Source of the DNA: Nectonema munidae
Taxonomy: Eukaryota > Nematomorpha > Nectonematoida > Nectonematidae
Assembly: GCA_030549495.1 (NCBI GenBank)
Contig: JAUIRK010000004.1
Span: forward strand, 124,001-188,000
Direction: 5' to 3'
DNA length: 64,000 nt
The notes beneath the pieces are model-generated. The model searched no databases and was not told where the DNA came from. It saw nothing but the letters and a program-made list of their open reading frames with translations. This document shows positions 35,950 through 48,436 of this stretch, piece after piece. How positions within the stretch are numbered: position 1 is the stretch's first letter; every line of letters begins with the position of its first letter. The translations under genes were made by a program, and so were the position numbers.

Positions 35950-36520
35950 TTTCTATCTAGGTTTTCTTTTCTGTAAACCACAATATCCACTTAAAATTAA
36001 AACACCAATGCAAAATTTAAGCTCATTTATTGTAAAAGAGTAACATAAATCTCCTTTAAATCTTGCATATCTCATAGTTTTAGATTTGATAACGCCAAAA
36101 TTATCGCAGATCATCTCTTCAAAAACCTCAATAGTTGTCCACTCTTTACTAATAAACCGATCAGGAATTGAAGCATCTTCTATATCTTCATATCTATCGT
36201 TTGTTTCAAGATCTTTCTTCATCCAGCTATTGCTACGTTTTCTCTTTCTTGAAGAGCTTTTAACTTTTACTTCAGAAACAGCTTCCTGATCACTTTCATC
36301 TTAAAGGATAGCTTCAGAACTTAAAATGTGCTTTCCGTTGTTTGTAAGATCAGGATTTTCTTCTTCAGCACTATCTTCATATGTAATCTTACCGTCGTCA
36401 GGTGGAGTTATATATAAATTTACAAGCACGATTCAAATGTGTATGATTGTACTCTTTGTAACCAGATTCAATATCGACAATTATATTTTGTAAAGAAGAC
36501 ATGAGTATCTAAAAAAATTG
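35950..36520 (-). pseudogene. piggyBac transposase, N-terminal part (split by LINE)
   Basis: The minus strand starts near 36500 with MSSLQNIIVDIESGYKEYNH. An acidic and basic stretch (SSSRKRKRSNSWMK) with frame breaks follows, then EVFEEMICDNFGVIKSKTMR and INELKFCIGVLILSGYCGL. This is the F..ff.d.....i...T..YA...........El..FiG.lI.sG.. block that opens the piggyBac transposase domain. It stops at the LINE junction (KRKPR). The segment between this and the part at 32.5 kb is shorter than expected, so an internal deletion preceded or accompanied the insertion. Confidence 0.7.
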
Positions 36521-37594
36521 AAGTAAAAATGGTGTACCTGGAACCGGAGCCAGAGTTGGAGCCTGAAAGATTAAAAATATGGCTGCTATGTCTGGTTCTA
36601 GGCAACTGAAATACATAGTTGTTTCATAAGGATATATAGTTAAAATCTGAATTATTTCTATTTTTCCTATAATTTATTCAAATTTTCATCTTCTGAAGCT
36701 TCAAAATGAAATTAGATGAGAATTAAAATTATTATTGTAAAAATAAAACTTTTACCAGCACAATTCATTATTGTTGCATTAAAATATGTTATCCAGATTT
36801 TTATGAATGTTTTATCTTTCAATTTATTATTAATTATAAAATATTTACTGACGAGTGTAAGGGTAGGTTGGAAGGGTATCATAGGTGTCTTTTCATCGCC
36901 GAGGCCCTAATACACTCCACTCCGCCTAGGTATAAACAAACTGCCATCGACAAAATACCAAATGAAAAATTTCTAGTTTCTGATCCAATTCTTCAATCAA
37001 CTAGTCCAAATCATTCTACTTATTGAAAAGTGTAAAGTTATTTTATTAGATGTATTCAATATTAGTATGATATCTAATACAATTTTTAAAATATTTAAAT
37101 TTTTTAATCATTCTAAAATAATATATTTTTTATATATTACTTTTCACTTTTTATATGTTTGAAATGGGGGTTTTGAAATAGGAATATGTCAAACTTTAAT
37201 TAGTAGATATTAGTCAAACTTAATTAGCTTTTATCAGATAAAAATGATAAAAAGAAATGCATTTATCATAAATTATTTTTATACAAGTATAATAAGCACT
37301 AATAAAAATAGTTAATATATAAAGTATATAAATAAGTAAAATGAATGTGTGGTGTGAGTGGTGATGGCATTTAAATGAAATGGAGACATTTTCTAGTAGA
37401 ACATATACAAGAGATGTAAGAGTTAAGTGTTGGGAAACTTTCCTAGAACCTATAGTAATTCTAGTAGTAGTTTTCACTACTTCTCTTTCTATATAGCTTA
37501 TGCAAAAACTAACACACTGTATTACATTCAATACATAACCTAATAATTGTCAATATATATTATATAGATATACAGAGCCGGCCTTCCTTTTTGA
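36520..37594. other. AT-rich stretch, no gene recognised
   Basis: A small GC-richer patch lies at 36860-36935 (GCCGAGGCCCTAATACAC). The minus-strand frame 37531-37220 is hydrophobic and low in complexity, and I do not believe it codes. Confidence 0.35.
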
Positions 37595-38335
37595 CATTGT
37601 TCATTTGTTTTGTAAGAAATTTTCAAGAGCAGTAAGACATAATGTTTTAAGATGAGAAACTTTTTTAATGTAAGAGGGACAGTTTTTATCATTATAAGAG
37701 TGCGAACCGTTGCAATTTAAACATGTCAATGATGGCGACACTTCGAAATGTTGTAATTACAGTCATTTATTGAAGCCATTAGTTCAGGTTCCTTAAATTT
37801 TTTGGGAACATTTTTAATTATAAAACGAGGTTTGAATGGCTTAGAATCTATTATTTCATCATTTTCTTTCAAAATTTTTGTAGTAGTAGCCTTGTCTTCA
37901 CTATTTTGCAAATTAACAAAAGTAATTCCACTTTTGTTAAGTTTTTCTGTTTCAATTTGGACTTTGTTCTCTTTTGGTTTTATAGTAGAAATAATTTCTT
38001 TTTTAACATTATAAAAATCTTCTTTAGTGGGTTTCGAAATGTTTGTTTTAATTTTGATACACTTTGCAGGATCGAATACAGAAACTTTTGTATTATTTTC
38101 TTTGTTTACTACGCTAGCATACATATGGGGGTTACTATTTACTAAAGTGGCATAAGTTTGAACAGGTGAATTATCAGATTTCTCTAAGTAGCTTGTCAAT
38201 TATAATGTCTGTAGAAAAAGATGATAAATATTTTTCTTCAATACATTTTAAATGATTGACTAATTCGCTATGGGAAGCTACAGGATCACTTTTGATGCGT
38301 TTGGCACAAGCGGTAGCAGAATGATCAATTTCCAT
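37595..38335 (-). pseudogene. LINE ORF1 fragment with zinc knuckle
   Basis: The minus strand has YATLVNSNPHMYASVVNKEN then KPFKPRFIIKNVPKKFKEPE (RRM-like part, 38199-37770). After a frame change comes LTCLNCNGSHSYNDKNCPSY (about 37720-37660), a CCHC knuckle. It is an ORF1 of the same general class as 17846-18868 but distinct in sequence. It is not the missing ORF1 of the 32.6-kb LINE, because a piggyBac gene lies between and that LINE's insertion interrupts it. Confidence 0.65.
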
Positions 38336-38929
38336 AATAAAAAACAAAAATTCATGCTATGTGTAAATTATAAAATTTACTACCAATTATGATAAAAAAA
38401 TATTAAAAGTTTGTGGAGGAAAAAATAATAATAAAAGAAAGAAACAAAAAACAATAAGCTTATCTTACAAAAATTGGAAAAAAACTAATTTCTAAGGTTG
38501 CTAAGATTGTGACAATAATTTTTTGCTGCGATTAATTGATACTTTAGTTTAAATATATGTATTCAATATTATATATCTAGAAATAAGAAGTAAATAAAGC
38601 TTCCAAGCGCGAATGGGAAGCTTCCTTAGAGAGTTTTGAAAGGGGTTCGGTTCCTTTATCGAAAAGCGTGAGTAGTTATGATTTGGGTTATTCATTATTT
38701 ATATTTAAGATGGTTTTCTCTGCCAATATATATATATAATAAAAGTTAGTAATATTCTGCATGTTCCCTTTTTTATGAACGTTATGCCTCGTGTAAAATC
38801 ATAAGCAAATAAAAAAATAATAAATTAAAGTGCAGATAATCTTTATCAAAAAGAATATTTTTTTCTATATATACAAAGATCTAAGTTAACTTTTTTGAGA
38901 TATGTATTGTTTCATGCCGGGTAGCGTGC

Positions 38930-38985
38930 AGTTGCCTGCAACTAGCTTAGGTGGCTTATGTATGGATGGCGCATCACTTCATATA
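38930..38985. repeat. Short repeat shared in inverse orientation with 41,440-41,500
   Basis: GCAGTTGCCTGCAACTAGC, then GGTGGCTTATGTATGGATGG, matches the complement of 41443-41502 at roughly 80 percent by eye. The second copy lies inside the 4.9-kb foldback element. Function unknown. Confidence 0.45.
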
Positions 38986-39121
38986 CTAAAAACGTTCACC
39001 ATTTTTTCATTTATACCTTTGTTACCAAGCAGTAAATATATACTCTTTTGAATATTTTATATTTTTTTCATAAATGTATAATCTCAAAATTTCTATTTAA
39101 TTATATTTGTAATGTATATAT

Positions 39122-39240
39122 AGGGCATGAGTCTCAATGGTTGTCAGGGTGTATCTCTCAGCTTATTGCTCATTTTAAGTTTCTTTTTTTCTTCCTATTT
39201 TTCAGAAATAAAGAAGAAGAAGAAGAAGAAGAAGAAAATT
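39122..39240 (+). mobile_element. tRNA-derived SINE, truncated, with (GAA)n tail
   Basis: CATGAGTCTCAATGGTTGTC then AGGGTGTATCTCTCAGCTT carries the A-box half of the same tRNA-like head found complete at 57253-57332 (minus). The B box is missing. It ends in a (GAA)n repeat at about 39211-39235. Confidence 0.45.
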
Positions 39241-39581
39241 TATTCGCAACAAAAATCAACATGATAGCACACAAAGTACATTATAGTAAAATAAAATATT
39301 GAAATTTGATATAAAAATCTCTTTTTATATTTGAGAGCAGGAGCTTCTAAAGGCCAGAAAGCCGCTGGAAAGAAAACAACCCAAACATTACGTTAGTATT
39401 TCATTCAGAAATAAAAAAAACAATCTGAAGAAATGTTATAGAACATTTAAAAGATTATAAATGAATATTACATTGATTTCTATCTATTAAAAGTTTAAAG
39501 TCAGAATTTTATTTGTAGACAGAAATATTCAAAAAAACGCAATGATTTTCTTTTCTTGTATATTTTGATTTATGTTAGTTT

Positions 39582-39913
39582 GGTCCTCGGACATTTCGCC
39601 CCATTATTTTCATAAGACAGTTCGTCCCATGGACAATTCGCCCCATTATTTTCATAAGACATTTGTTTCATGGACAATTCGCCTCGTTATTTTCATAAGA
39701 CATTTTGTCTAATGGACAATTCTAAAAAATTAAGAGATAGAATGATTAATTTGAAATAATTTAATAGAAATAAAAAAACAAGAATATAAAATTTTTTAAT
39801 AATTTTACATATAATAAGCAAAGATGGATGAAACAAATAGCCTATGAGACAATTTGTACATGGGCAAATTGTCAATGGGGCGAATTGTCTATGGGGTGAA
39901 ATGTCTGTCGACC
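39582..39913. mobile_element. Foldback/MULE-type MITE, 332 bp
   Basis: The terminal repeats are GGTCCTCGGACATTTCGCCC on the left and, complemented, GGTCGACAGACATTTCACCC on the right. GTTAGTTT duplicates at 39574-39581 and 39914-39921. The left arm has three tandem copies of a unit of about 48 bp (GACAATTCGCCCCATTATT type), and the right arm has shorter ones. The centre is AT-rich and non-coding. The GGT...GACATTTC ends resemble those of the transposase-bearing element at 54046. Confidence 0.85.
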
Positions 39914-40204
39914 GTTAGTTTAAATAATTTTTTAATTATAATGGTTAGCAACTTAAACGCTGGCTTTTGCTGCTTATAAAAACTGGAAAATATCAAATAA
40001 ACTCTAATTCTTTATGCCTCCTATTATTTTGAAATTATTCTGAGAACAGACGGTTCCATTTGAAAATAGTGAAAATTGCTTTATTAGTTTATTTTCTTTC
40101 CTTTCTCTCTTATGTTAATTATGTAGCAAATTTTTCAATTTTGAGTAAAAGGTAAGGTGCAGCGGCGTATTTTCATTGACAAGGCACTGATGTACCGCTT
40201 ATGT

Positions 40205-40300
40205 CAAATTATGAACAAATTCGTATCGATGAGGAATCGAATCCAGAGGCTTCCGTGCTGAGTCCATCATCTCAACCAACCTGTCATGCCACCCATAGAG
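40205..40300 (-). mobile_element. tRNA-derived SINE-like sequence
   Basis: The minus strand has ACAGGTTGGTTGAGATGATGG (A-box-like) and GGATTCGATTCCTCATC (B-box, GGTTCGANTCC type) spaced as in a tRNA. It does not fold into a clean cloverleaf, so I take it for a SINE head or tRNA pseudogene. No tail is evident. Confidence 0.45.
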
Positions 40301-40839
40301 TATGCTGTAGGGGATACGTCAAATTAGTTTTCAAAAAACTTATGTTATGCTCTAAAAATTTTTAGTTTTTGTTGAAGCTCTATAACTTTTTCTCATAGAC
40401 TTTTTTTCCTTAAAAGTTATTATAAAAGGCAAATCATTGCAAAATGTTAAAAGTTATTTTACTTTTTGTAGATTTCTGTAGCTTGTATCAATTTAGCTTT
40501 TAAACTATTTTTGAATGATGCTGAGTAAAATGAAATAATGCGATCTTAATTTTTTATTTTATTTTTGTTTGCACAATTATAACTTCATTTTATACCCTTG
40601 CCCCTGAATCAATCACATTTTTTCATATAAACATCGCAGGGTGTCTAGTAGACTCTTTGTCTTTACACTACATTCACTCATATAAAACTATCCAACCTTC
40701 AGTTATTTATTTTCTCTATGAATCAAATATCCTTTCATCAATTCTTGTAATGTGCCTGGTAGACTACTTTATTTTTCAAATGAAAAGCCTATTTCACCCC
40801 CTAACAATTTTGGATTTTTTAAACTAGTCTATATTCGAT

Positions 40840-43800
40840 GGTCGTAGGTAAAAATGCCCCCGAAAAAATGCCCTCGGAAAAAATGCCCCTGAATTAAATG
40901 TCCACAATTAAAAAGTAGGAAAAAATGCCCCCTAATTTTTGATTTTCAGGATTTTTTGAATTATATAAATATTTTTATTTTGTACCGTTTTGAAAGGCAA
41001 GATTTCTAAAATTTCTTTATAGGGTTTTTTCTTTATAAAGTTCTTGAAAACAATAGCAAATGTGCAGATTTGTGGGAATGTGTTCTTAAAATCAGTTAAA
41101 ATACAAGGAATATTTAGAAAGTGTTCTTATACACACAAAATCCAAAAATATTTGTTGTTTTATCATTTTTTTTTGTATTTAAAAAATTGTCGTATGCTGA
41201 ATTTTTTGGGTAGGTGTAAAATAAGCTACAAAAGTAAAGCCTGATTTCCAATAAACGAAAAGAGATAACAGAGTGAAAATTTATTTACATATAAAACTCG
41301 AGTCTCTAATTCAGAAAAAAACAAATCAAATTATATATATTTAAAAAAACATAATATTTTAGTGATAATAAGTCAAAATTTATGGATTTGTCTTCCATTT
41401 CTGTTACCTCGATGGTGGCAATAATGTTTATGCGAAGTTTGTAGGTTGTTTGATGCGCCTTGCATACATAAGCCACATATGCTGGTTTACAGGCAACTGC
41501 TAAGTTATGTAAAAAAAAATTATTTTCATTTTAAAATATTAATTTTCAAAAATATTTAGTAAAATTTTTAATTTCTTTAAAGTTAAAAAATCTTTTTATT
41601 CTCTTTTGTTTTTAAAGATGATCTTTATTCAAAATGTCAAAAAAATATATATTTATTATATTATTTATATATTATTATTGATTTGAGAATAGATAAAGAT
41701 CGTCATAGCTAAGCATTAACGATAAATGCGCACGCACAGCCACTAGACGCCAGATCAAACCTCAAATTTGAACACAAAAGTGGAACTGAGACTTCAATAG
41801 AAGAAAGAGGTCTTTCACACTGTGTACGCTTAGTTATGATGATCAAATACAAGAGTACAACAATTTCTAGTTTTAACTAACACCTTGTATGCAGAATTAA
41901 GTATATATTTATTTTGATATAATTTAATTCACTTAATATGCTGAGCACTTGTTTTGTCATCACTTTCTTAAATATGCTGAGCACATTATTTCATTTGGAT
42001 TTTTCTAACTACAAATATACAGTGATTCAAATAAAGAAATTATTGCAGATCTGGTTGTGATATTTTTTAAGAATTACTATCCTGTCAAAAAATTTATTAA
42101 ATCTCTCAAGGAATTTCGAAATTAAAAACAATAATAAATTTTAAATACATAATTTTACAATAAATAGAGTATTTACTGAATACACCATTTTATGATGTAT
42201 AATCTGTCAGTAAATTAATTTTCACATGTAACCTAACCAGAGGCGTAGACAGGTAATCATACCTGGGACAAATTTACTTTAACCGGAGAAGCTAACTGAA
42301 TACTTTCATATTTTCTAAAACACTTAATTTTACATAACTACACCAACATGTTCTTTTTTAAGGGAGTTTACCCTTATCTTCTAATGTTTATAATATTTTA
42401 ATATCTACCAAAAAATCGAGTCTTGAGGATCCAACAAATCCTTTTAATTATCCGAAGTTCGAGTTAAACGAATGATCAGTATCATATATTTTCTTGAATG
42501 AATACATTTTTGATCATAACAGTTCTGTGATACTTCGAGGTACAAATTTAAGGGAGCAAAACCTTAAAAAAAATTGAATGCATTTTATTTTATAAAAAAA
42601 ATAATGAGAGTATATATACAAAAATACGATAATTTAGGTTGAAAAGGGCATAAAATTGTGTGCCTACACGCTTAAAGATTTTAATAAAATATGGTACAAT
42701 AATTCAAAGCAATTCATAGGGCTGCAAATATCTCAGTGCTGAAAACGTTCTACAACGAAATGAATGAAAGCATACGTAATTCACACTTTTATTGATTTTT
42801 CAAAAAACTTTGTATTCAAAGCATCTGAAATATATTGCAACATAATGGACTGCAATTCACAGATAGCATTGAAATTTTTATCCAGAATAATTGAAGTTTT
42901 AAATTGATATCAGAAGAAGAATGAATTACTTCGATTTAAAGGAAAATTCCACCTATCTGATTTTGAGTTAAACGAAAATTTAGCATGTGTAGATATGGCT
43001 GAGACAGGGACAGCGACTCGAGTTATCGAGAGCTTACTACTAGATGTATATCTATAAACTATTATCCTAAGATAAATTCAAAATATCTAAATATAAAAAA
43101 CTTTCATTTTATTAAATTGTCAATTTTTATAAATATTATTATAATATAAATACATTATAATCAATTTTTTTCCTAAGAGAAATCCTCTTTTTACTAAATT
43201 CGAATAAATTTTGATAAAATTTCAAAAACCAGCCCGGTAAATTAGTACTAAGAAAATTTTTCCAAAATGAATGGCCTTAAAATTTTCTAAATATCTGCCA
43301 ACGCGATAAATTATTTTTTTAAGATTTTTCTTGACAAAAATATTGCCACCTTTGCATATATACTTCGAAGAATATTTTTTTTATTTTCCCCATCATTTGT
43401 TCGAAAGAATATTCTTTTAAAGATTTTCATTTAAATTTGTGCAGAACAATTAATTTTTTTAACCTTTTACCTTTCGAAGTTATCATTTCTAAACTTAATA
43501 AAAAGAACCAAGTTTTTTATGTTGACTTTTTCACGAAAATGATTTCTGTGAAAGGTACCAAATTTTAAAACTTTAATACAAAATTTGATTTTCAGAAGGA
43601 TTTTTGAAACTGAATTTCCAATTTTTCAAAAATAATAAGTACACGTTTTCCGTATAAAGATTGATGTATAAAATGTTTTTAGAATACAAAAATAACTATA
43701 TTTTTTAAAATTTAGTTATCTGTTGCGGGTATTATTAAAAAACCTTACAATTAAAAATGCTAGCTGATCATTATTGCCTAAACTTAATTCAAAAGTTTTC

Positions 43801-45701
43801 AAATAAATTTTGTTAATCATGTTGTATATGTTTGGGTACTTTGATCGACACTTTAAAATTTCTTCATTAGGGCGCGAGACACTGTCCTATTTTTCGAACA
43901 GCTGATTAAGTTTAACACTTTTTAAGATAAAAAACAAACTTTCTAAGTTTTCTAATTAAAAACATGCTCCGTCTTAAACAAAAATTGCTTTCCTTATAGA
44001 TTTATTGAAAATTTTAAAATAAAAACAAATAATTGTACACAAAATAATTGTGTAAGAGAACACAAAAAATAAAAATTTAAGAGTTTTCAGAACTTCGAAG
44101 ACTTTTACAGAGTTCTTATTTAACTAAACACAATTCATCTTGATAAATAAAATCTGAAAAAAAATTAAAGCGATTCATGAAATTGATGAAAAAATTAATC
44201 ATAAGGTCCATACCTAAATACTTTTTAACTTTCTATATTCATCTATTACTTGTTACTTGCAATATTAAAAACTTTTTATTATCTTACCGGAATAAATGAA
44301 TACAGGAATATTGAATTAGAAAAAAATTTAAAATGTGAAATCAGATAATTTTCTATATTTCTTATCATTTTTCACAAAATTTTGATTACACTGAAATAAG
44401 AAAGAGACATTATATAAAACTCTTTTTAGATAAAATACTATCAGAATAATTATTCATCATTAATTTTGTTAAAAGGTAAATAAGGTAACAATTACGAATA
44501 TGGTGAAAAAGTTGTTTTGAGAGTTGATTTTGAAATTAATTGAGCTTGATTTATTATAAAACCTTAAAAAATATTTAATATGAACTTATAATAAAGAATT
44601 AAGGAAAAAAGTTAAATTTCTTACAGATAAAGCAAAGATCAGCCTTGAAAAAAGTTAACAGAAAAGCAAAGATTGACCTTCAAAAAAAGTTGAATGAACT
44701 TATGAAAAAAAATAAGTAAAAAATTTAAGTTCCTTACACAGAAAGAAAAGGTCAAACTTAAAAAAATTTTAACGTAATTATAAGGAAATATAAGTAAAAA
44801 GTAAAGTTTGTTACAGAGAAAGAGCAAAGATCAAACTTTAAAAATGTTTAATATAAACTTATAAAAAAGAATTAAAGAAAAAAATTTAATTTCTTACAGA
44901 TCAAAGATCAGCCATGAAAAAAGTTTAATATAATAGGGGGGGGGGGGGGGGGGGGGGGTAACTTATAAAGTAAATTAAGTAAAAATATTAAGACCAACCT
45001 TCAAAAAAATTATAATAAGCGATGAACTTATAAAAACAATTAAATAAATAAGTTAAGTTTCTTACAGAAAAAAGCAAAGTTCAAACTATAAAAAAAATTG
45101 AAACAATAGAAAACTCGAGAAAGAAAATTGTTGTATTATATTTTAGAAGCAGAAAATAAAAGAATTCGCCATTTTTAAAAATCCAAAAATGGCCGTCGAA
45201 TTTGCAGCTTATTTTACCCTTAAAATGGTTCCCAAAAATTTGGAGAAGTTTGGGAGGCTATCATACAAATTCTAGGGAACAGATTTAATTGTAACTTTGA
45301 ATATATATATTCTATATTATATTTAGTTTATATGCAAAATTTAAATTAAATTCTCAAATTATTTACAAAGTTATTTAGCTTTATATTTGAAGCTATTTTT
45401 GCAGCTTATTTTACACAGACCGGAATTTTTTAGTTTACTTTAATTAAATTTTAAATGTTTTGATGAAAAGTTGACTTTTTGTTTTTTTTACAAAAAAATC
45501 TTTATTTGACATATCTTTTAAAAAAAAAATTTTTTAATTTTAATTAATAATTTTTTGAATTTTTTTGTATTGGGGCATTTTTTCCTAATTTTAAATTTGG
45601 GCATTTTTTTCTGGGGTATTTTTTCCTACTTTTTAATTGGGGGCATTTTTTCCTACTTTTTAATTGGGGGCATTTTTTCCGGGGCATTTTTTCTGCGCAC
45701 C
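40840..45701. mobile_element. Foldback/MULE-type non-autonomous element, 4,862 bp
   Basis: A perfect 9-bp target duplication ATATTCGAT lies at 40831-40839 and 45702-45710. The ends are GGTCGTAGGTAAAAATGCCC and, complemented, GGTGCGCAGAAAAAATGCCC. Each arm has direct subrepeats of a GGAAAAAATGCCCC type unit (left to about 40935, right from about 45570). There is no long open frame. Inside are a degenerate tandem repeat (about 44600-45110), a G22 run at 44936-44958 and the short repeat at 41443-41502. Presumably moved by a MULE transposase supplied elsewhere. Confidence 0.85.
44600..45110. repeat. Degenerate tandem repeat, about 85-115 bp units
   Basis: At least five copies of a unit with TTTCTTACAG then AAAGCAAAGATCA(G/A)(C/A)C, at about 44617, 44735, 44810, 44894 and 45057, separated by A-rich DNA with AACTTAT. 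It lies in the right half of the 4.9-kb foldback element. Confidence 0.6.
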
Positions 45702-48386
45702 ATATTCGATATGCAAATTTAATTAAAATATTTTCGCTTGAAGTATAGTATTTAAATTTACCAATTTTGTAAAAAAAAATATAGTAGTCTTATAAATTTG
45801 GGACTTTAGGTATGCGCTGAATACACTCTATTTTAAAGTATTGCTTGAATATTTGGTCTCCCGTGGTATTTCCAGACCACTAATTTTAAAAATTGCAACA
45901 ACAAAATTTCGCCCCCAATAATTTTGAGGATGTGCGCCCCTGCTTTAAAATTAAGGAAATTACAGCCAAAAGACAAAAATTTCTAGTCGAATTTTATTTA
46001 TATGATTTTTTGTTACAATTCTAAAATTTATGAATGAGGTTTTTTTCTCTATTTTTAAGAATAAATTTTAAAACAATAGACAATTCTTTCAAATGTTTTA
46101 TTTCAATTTAAAGTATAGAATCATTTTAAGTGCTTATTTTTGAATCGGTAAAAAATATACAAAGCCTATCAAGAGGGTGTATTTTGTGTGATAGGACAAA
46201 GGGTAACCGAGGAAAAATCATTATGAAAAAGAGGCAGATGACTTATAAGTTGGGCGGTTTTATTATTAGTTAGGGGTCATTCACAATTGATGTCAACCAA
46301 AGAATGAATAATTTGTAAACTAAATAAATAGTCAAACGTTGACAATGAAGGGGGGGGGGGGGGGGGGGGGTTAAATTTTGCAAAAAAAAGTTGATGTCAA
46401 TTGTGAAGGACCACTTGAAAAATATAGAAAAAGGCAAGATGATAATCAAAGAGATAACAGAAAAATGGAATTACAATTTTCATTCAATACTTCTTTCGAC
46501 GAATTTAGTTTCAACAACTCTTTAACTTATAATTTCTCAATATATGGGTAATAGTTTTTACTTGACAAATTCCTTTTCTTATACGTGGAATGAAGTGTTA
46601 AAATACATTATACCTTTTTTTTTACTTAGCATATTTCTTGTAGAATTCATGAGCAAATTTGGCAATCTCAAACTTTTGCTTCAAACGTTATTTTTCGATT
46701 GGTCAGCCATTTTTAGTGCGGAAAATTTAAAAACAAATTAAGTGATGTAATGACAGTAAATTTAATTAGTATTACTTCTTTTATTACAATTTATATTTTC
46801 AATTCTTAAAACTGGAAACTTCCCATAAAAATCATAAACAAAGCAAATTATTTCTGACTTGACTTTTCAATTTTTTTTTCATCATGCGAAGAAAATGACT
46901 TTTTTCAATTGATTGAATATCATGAATGTTTTATCATCACAGATCAACATTATTCCTTTATATGTATGTAACTTATGCATGTATTCGTGACTATCCTATC
47001 AATTTGTTATCGATTTTTTGTACTTTCATTTCATCCAATATACTTCTGCAAAGCATGACTTTTTTAAGGTAAGTAAACTTATTTAATGCGTATTTTCTGA
47101 TCCATTGAACTTATTACTCATATAAATTAGTACATTGTAAACTATTAGTAATAACTTATTATAAGTTATGTCCAAAATGAAGTAGGCGAGAAAATCCTCA
47201 GATAAAATGTCAATAGACAAATTATTATCAAGCGACTCAATGTCAAAGAATCAAAATTTTAATAATTTCTTACACCTAAATCTGGAGTCGGCAATCTTTT
47301 GATAATGAAGTCCCAAATTTATCTGACAAGCCCATTGCGCGTGCCAACCTCATATACCAATTACAAAGTTTTACTTTTGAAATATAACAGAAGATTAAAG
47401 CTTTATTTTGTCTTCCAAAATCCGCGATATCACTTTTCTTTCCATCTGAAAATAAAATTAGTAGCAAAATGATATACGTTTTTGGGAGTCTACTTATAAT
47501 AGATGATCTTAAAATATAAACCCATTTTAAGAGTCTCCTTGTTTAGACTAGGCATGGTAAGCATGTTGATTCATTTTACCATCTTCTGATCTGTACTGCT
47601 AACCATACAACTGACTTCAAGAAACAGGGGTTTGCAACGTCACTTTATGAATAACAAGTTCAGTTTTGCAAACATTTATAAATTCGTATCATTAGAATTA
47701 TTTTGTTCAGTGGTTTTTTTGATAAAATCTACAACTAACTATAAATAGTTTAAATAGATCATTAAAAACATATAAAGATGTAACTTAATTATTATGTAAT
47801 ATGGTTTAACCAAAATGTTCGTTTATTTTTGCCTATATAGATGTGTATGTATATACAGGGCCCAATTAGAAATCTGATAGCGGGGCCCAAACTCTACATA
47901 GTGATCAGTGTTTATATTTCATATAAAAAAAACACATACAAACTAAAAAAATAGGCTTTCAATGCTTGGTAAAAAACATTTAAAGGCAATATGGATGATT
48001 TTATTATTTTACTTTTAAGATCAAGAGAAGCAAATTAGTAATTACATACACTCTTTTACAAAAAGACAAATTTTTTAGTTTTAAAGTTTTTCTTTTTTTA
48101 AGCAAAACTTCAAGCCTGCAAAAGGCCCTAACCCATAGTAACCTGAGACAATCCAGAAAATGGAGTTACCTACAAAAATAAAGAAGTTAGATGGTCTAAC
48201 AATAGTTAGAGGAGGGGAGGACTGCACCACAGGTTGGCTAAGCAAGTACGAGCATATTTTAACAATATAACCTTTGCAAAAAAGTAAATGAATCAAACAA
48301 ACGTTATATAATCAATCATAGGCGAAAACTCACTCAGTTGGGCAACGTGATCTGGGCTTACAACAATACGACTACTAGAGAGGAAT
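45702..48386. other. Noncoding stretch upstream of the 7TM receptor
   Basis: It holds the MITE at 46273-46414 and otherwise AT-rich DNA. At 47858 CAGGGCCCAATTAGAAATC may be one end of a hAT-like element, with no partner found. I see no exon or promoter motif I could defend. Confidence 0.4.
46273..46414. mobile_element. Small MITE, about 140 bp, with internal G run
   Basis: GGTCATTCACAATTGATGTC on the left pairs with the complement of GACATCAATTGTGAAGGACC on the right, one or two mismatches. A run of about 22 G lies near 46349-46370. No clear target duplication, so the superfamily is open. Confidence 0.6.
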
Positions 48387-48436
48387 AAGTGCGTTTTATT
48401 TTAGAGGAGCGAGTGAAGCTACGTGATTCTTTCTCC

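Larger units (their letters stand above)
32577..35950 (-). mobile_element. Non-LTR retrotransposon (LINE, Jockey/CR1 group), nearly whole ORF2, inserted in piggyBac
   Basis: It runs on the minus strand and ends in a poly(A), seen as about 16 T at 32577-32592. It carries endonuclease and reverse transcriptase but no ORF1, so it is 5'-truncated. Both flanks are pieces of one piggyBac transposase. A possible imperfect target duplication is TATCTTTAGGTAG on the left against CTATCTAGGTTT on the right. ORF2 has one frame change (about 35000) and one in-frame TAG (34125-34127), so the insertion is comparatively young. Confidence 0.85.

Noticed and set aside
37220-37531. 103-codon minus-strand frame
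   Set aside because: Low-complexity hydrophobic translation of AT-rich DNA with no motif or coding bias.
38930-38985. Exon of a host gene
   Set aside because: It is a repeat also found inverted at 41.4 kb, and no open frame extends beyond it.
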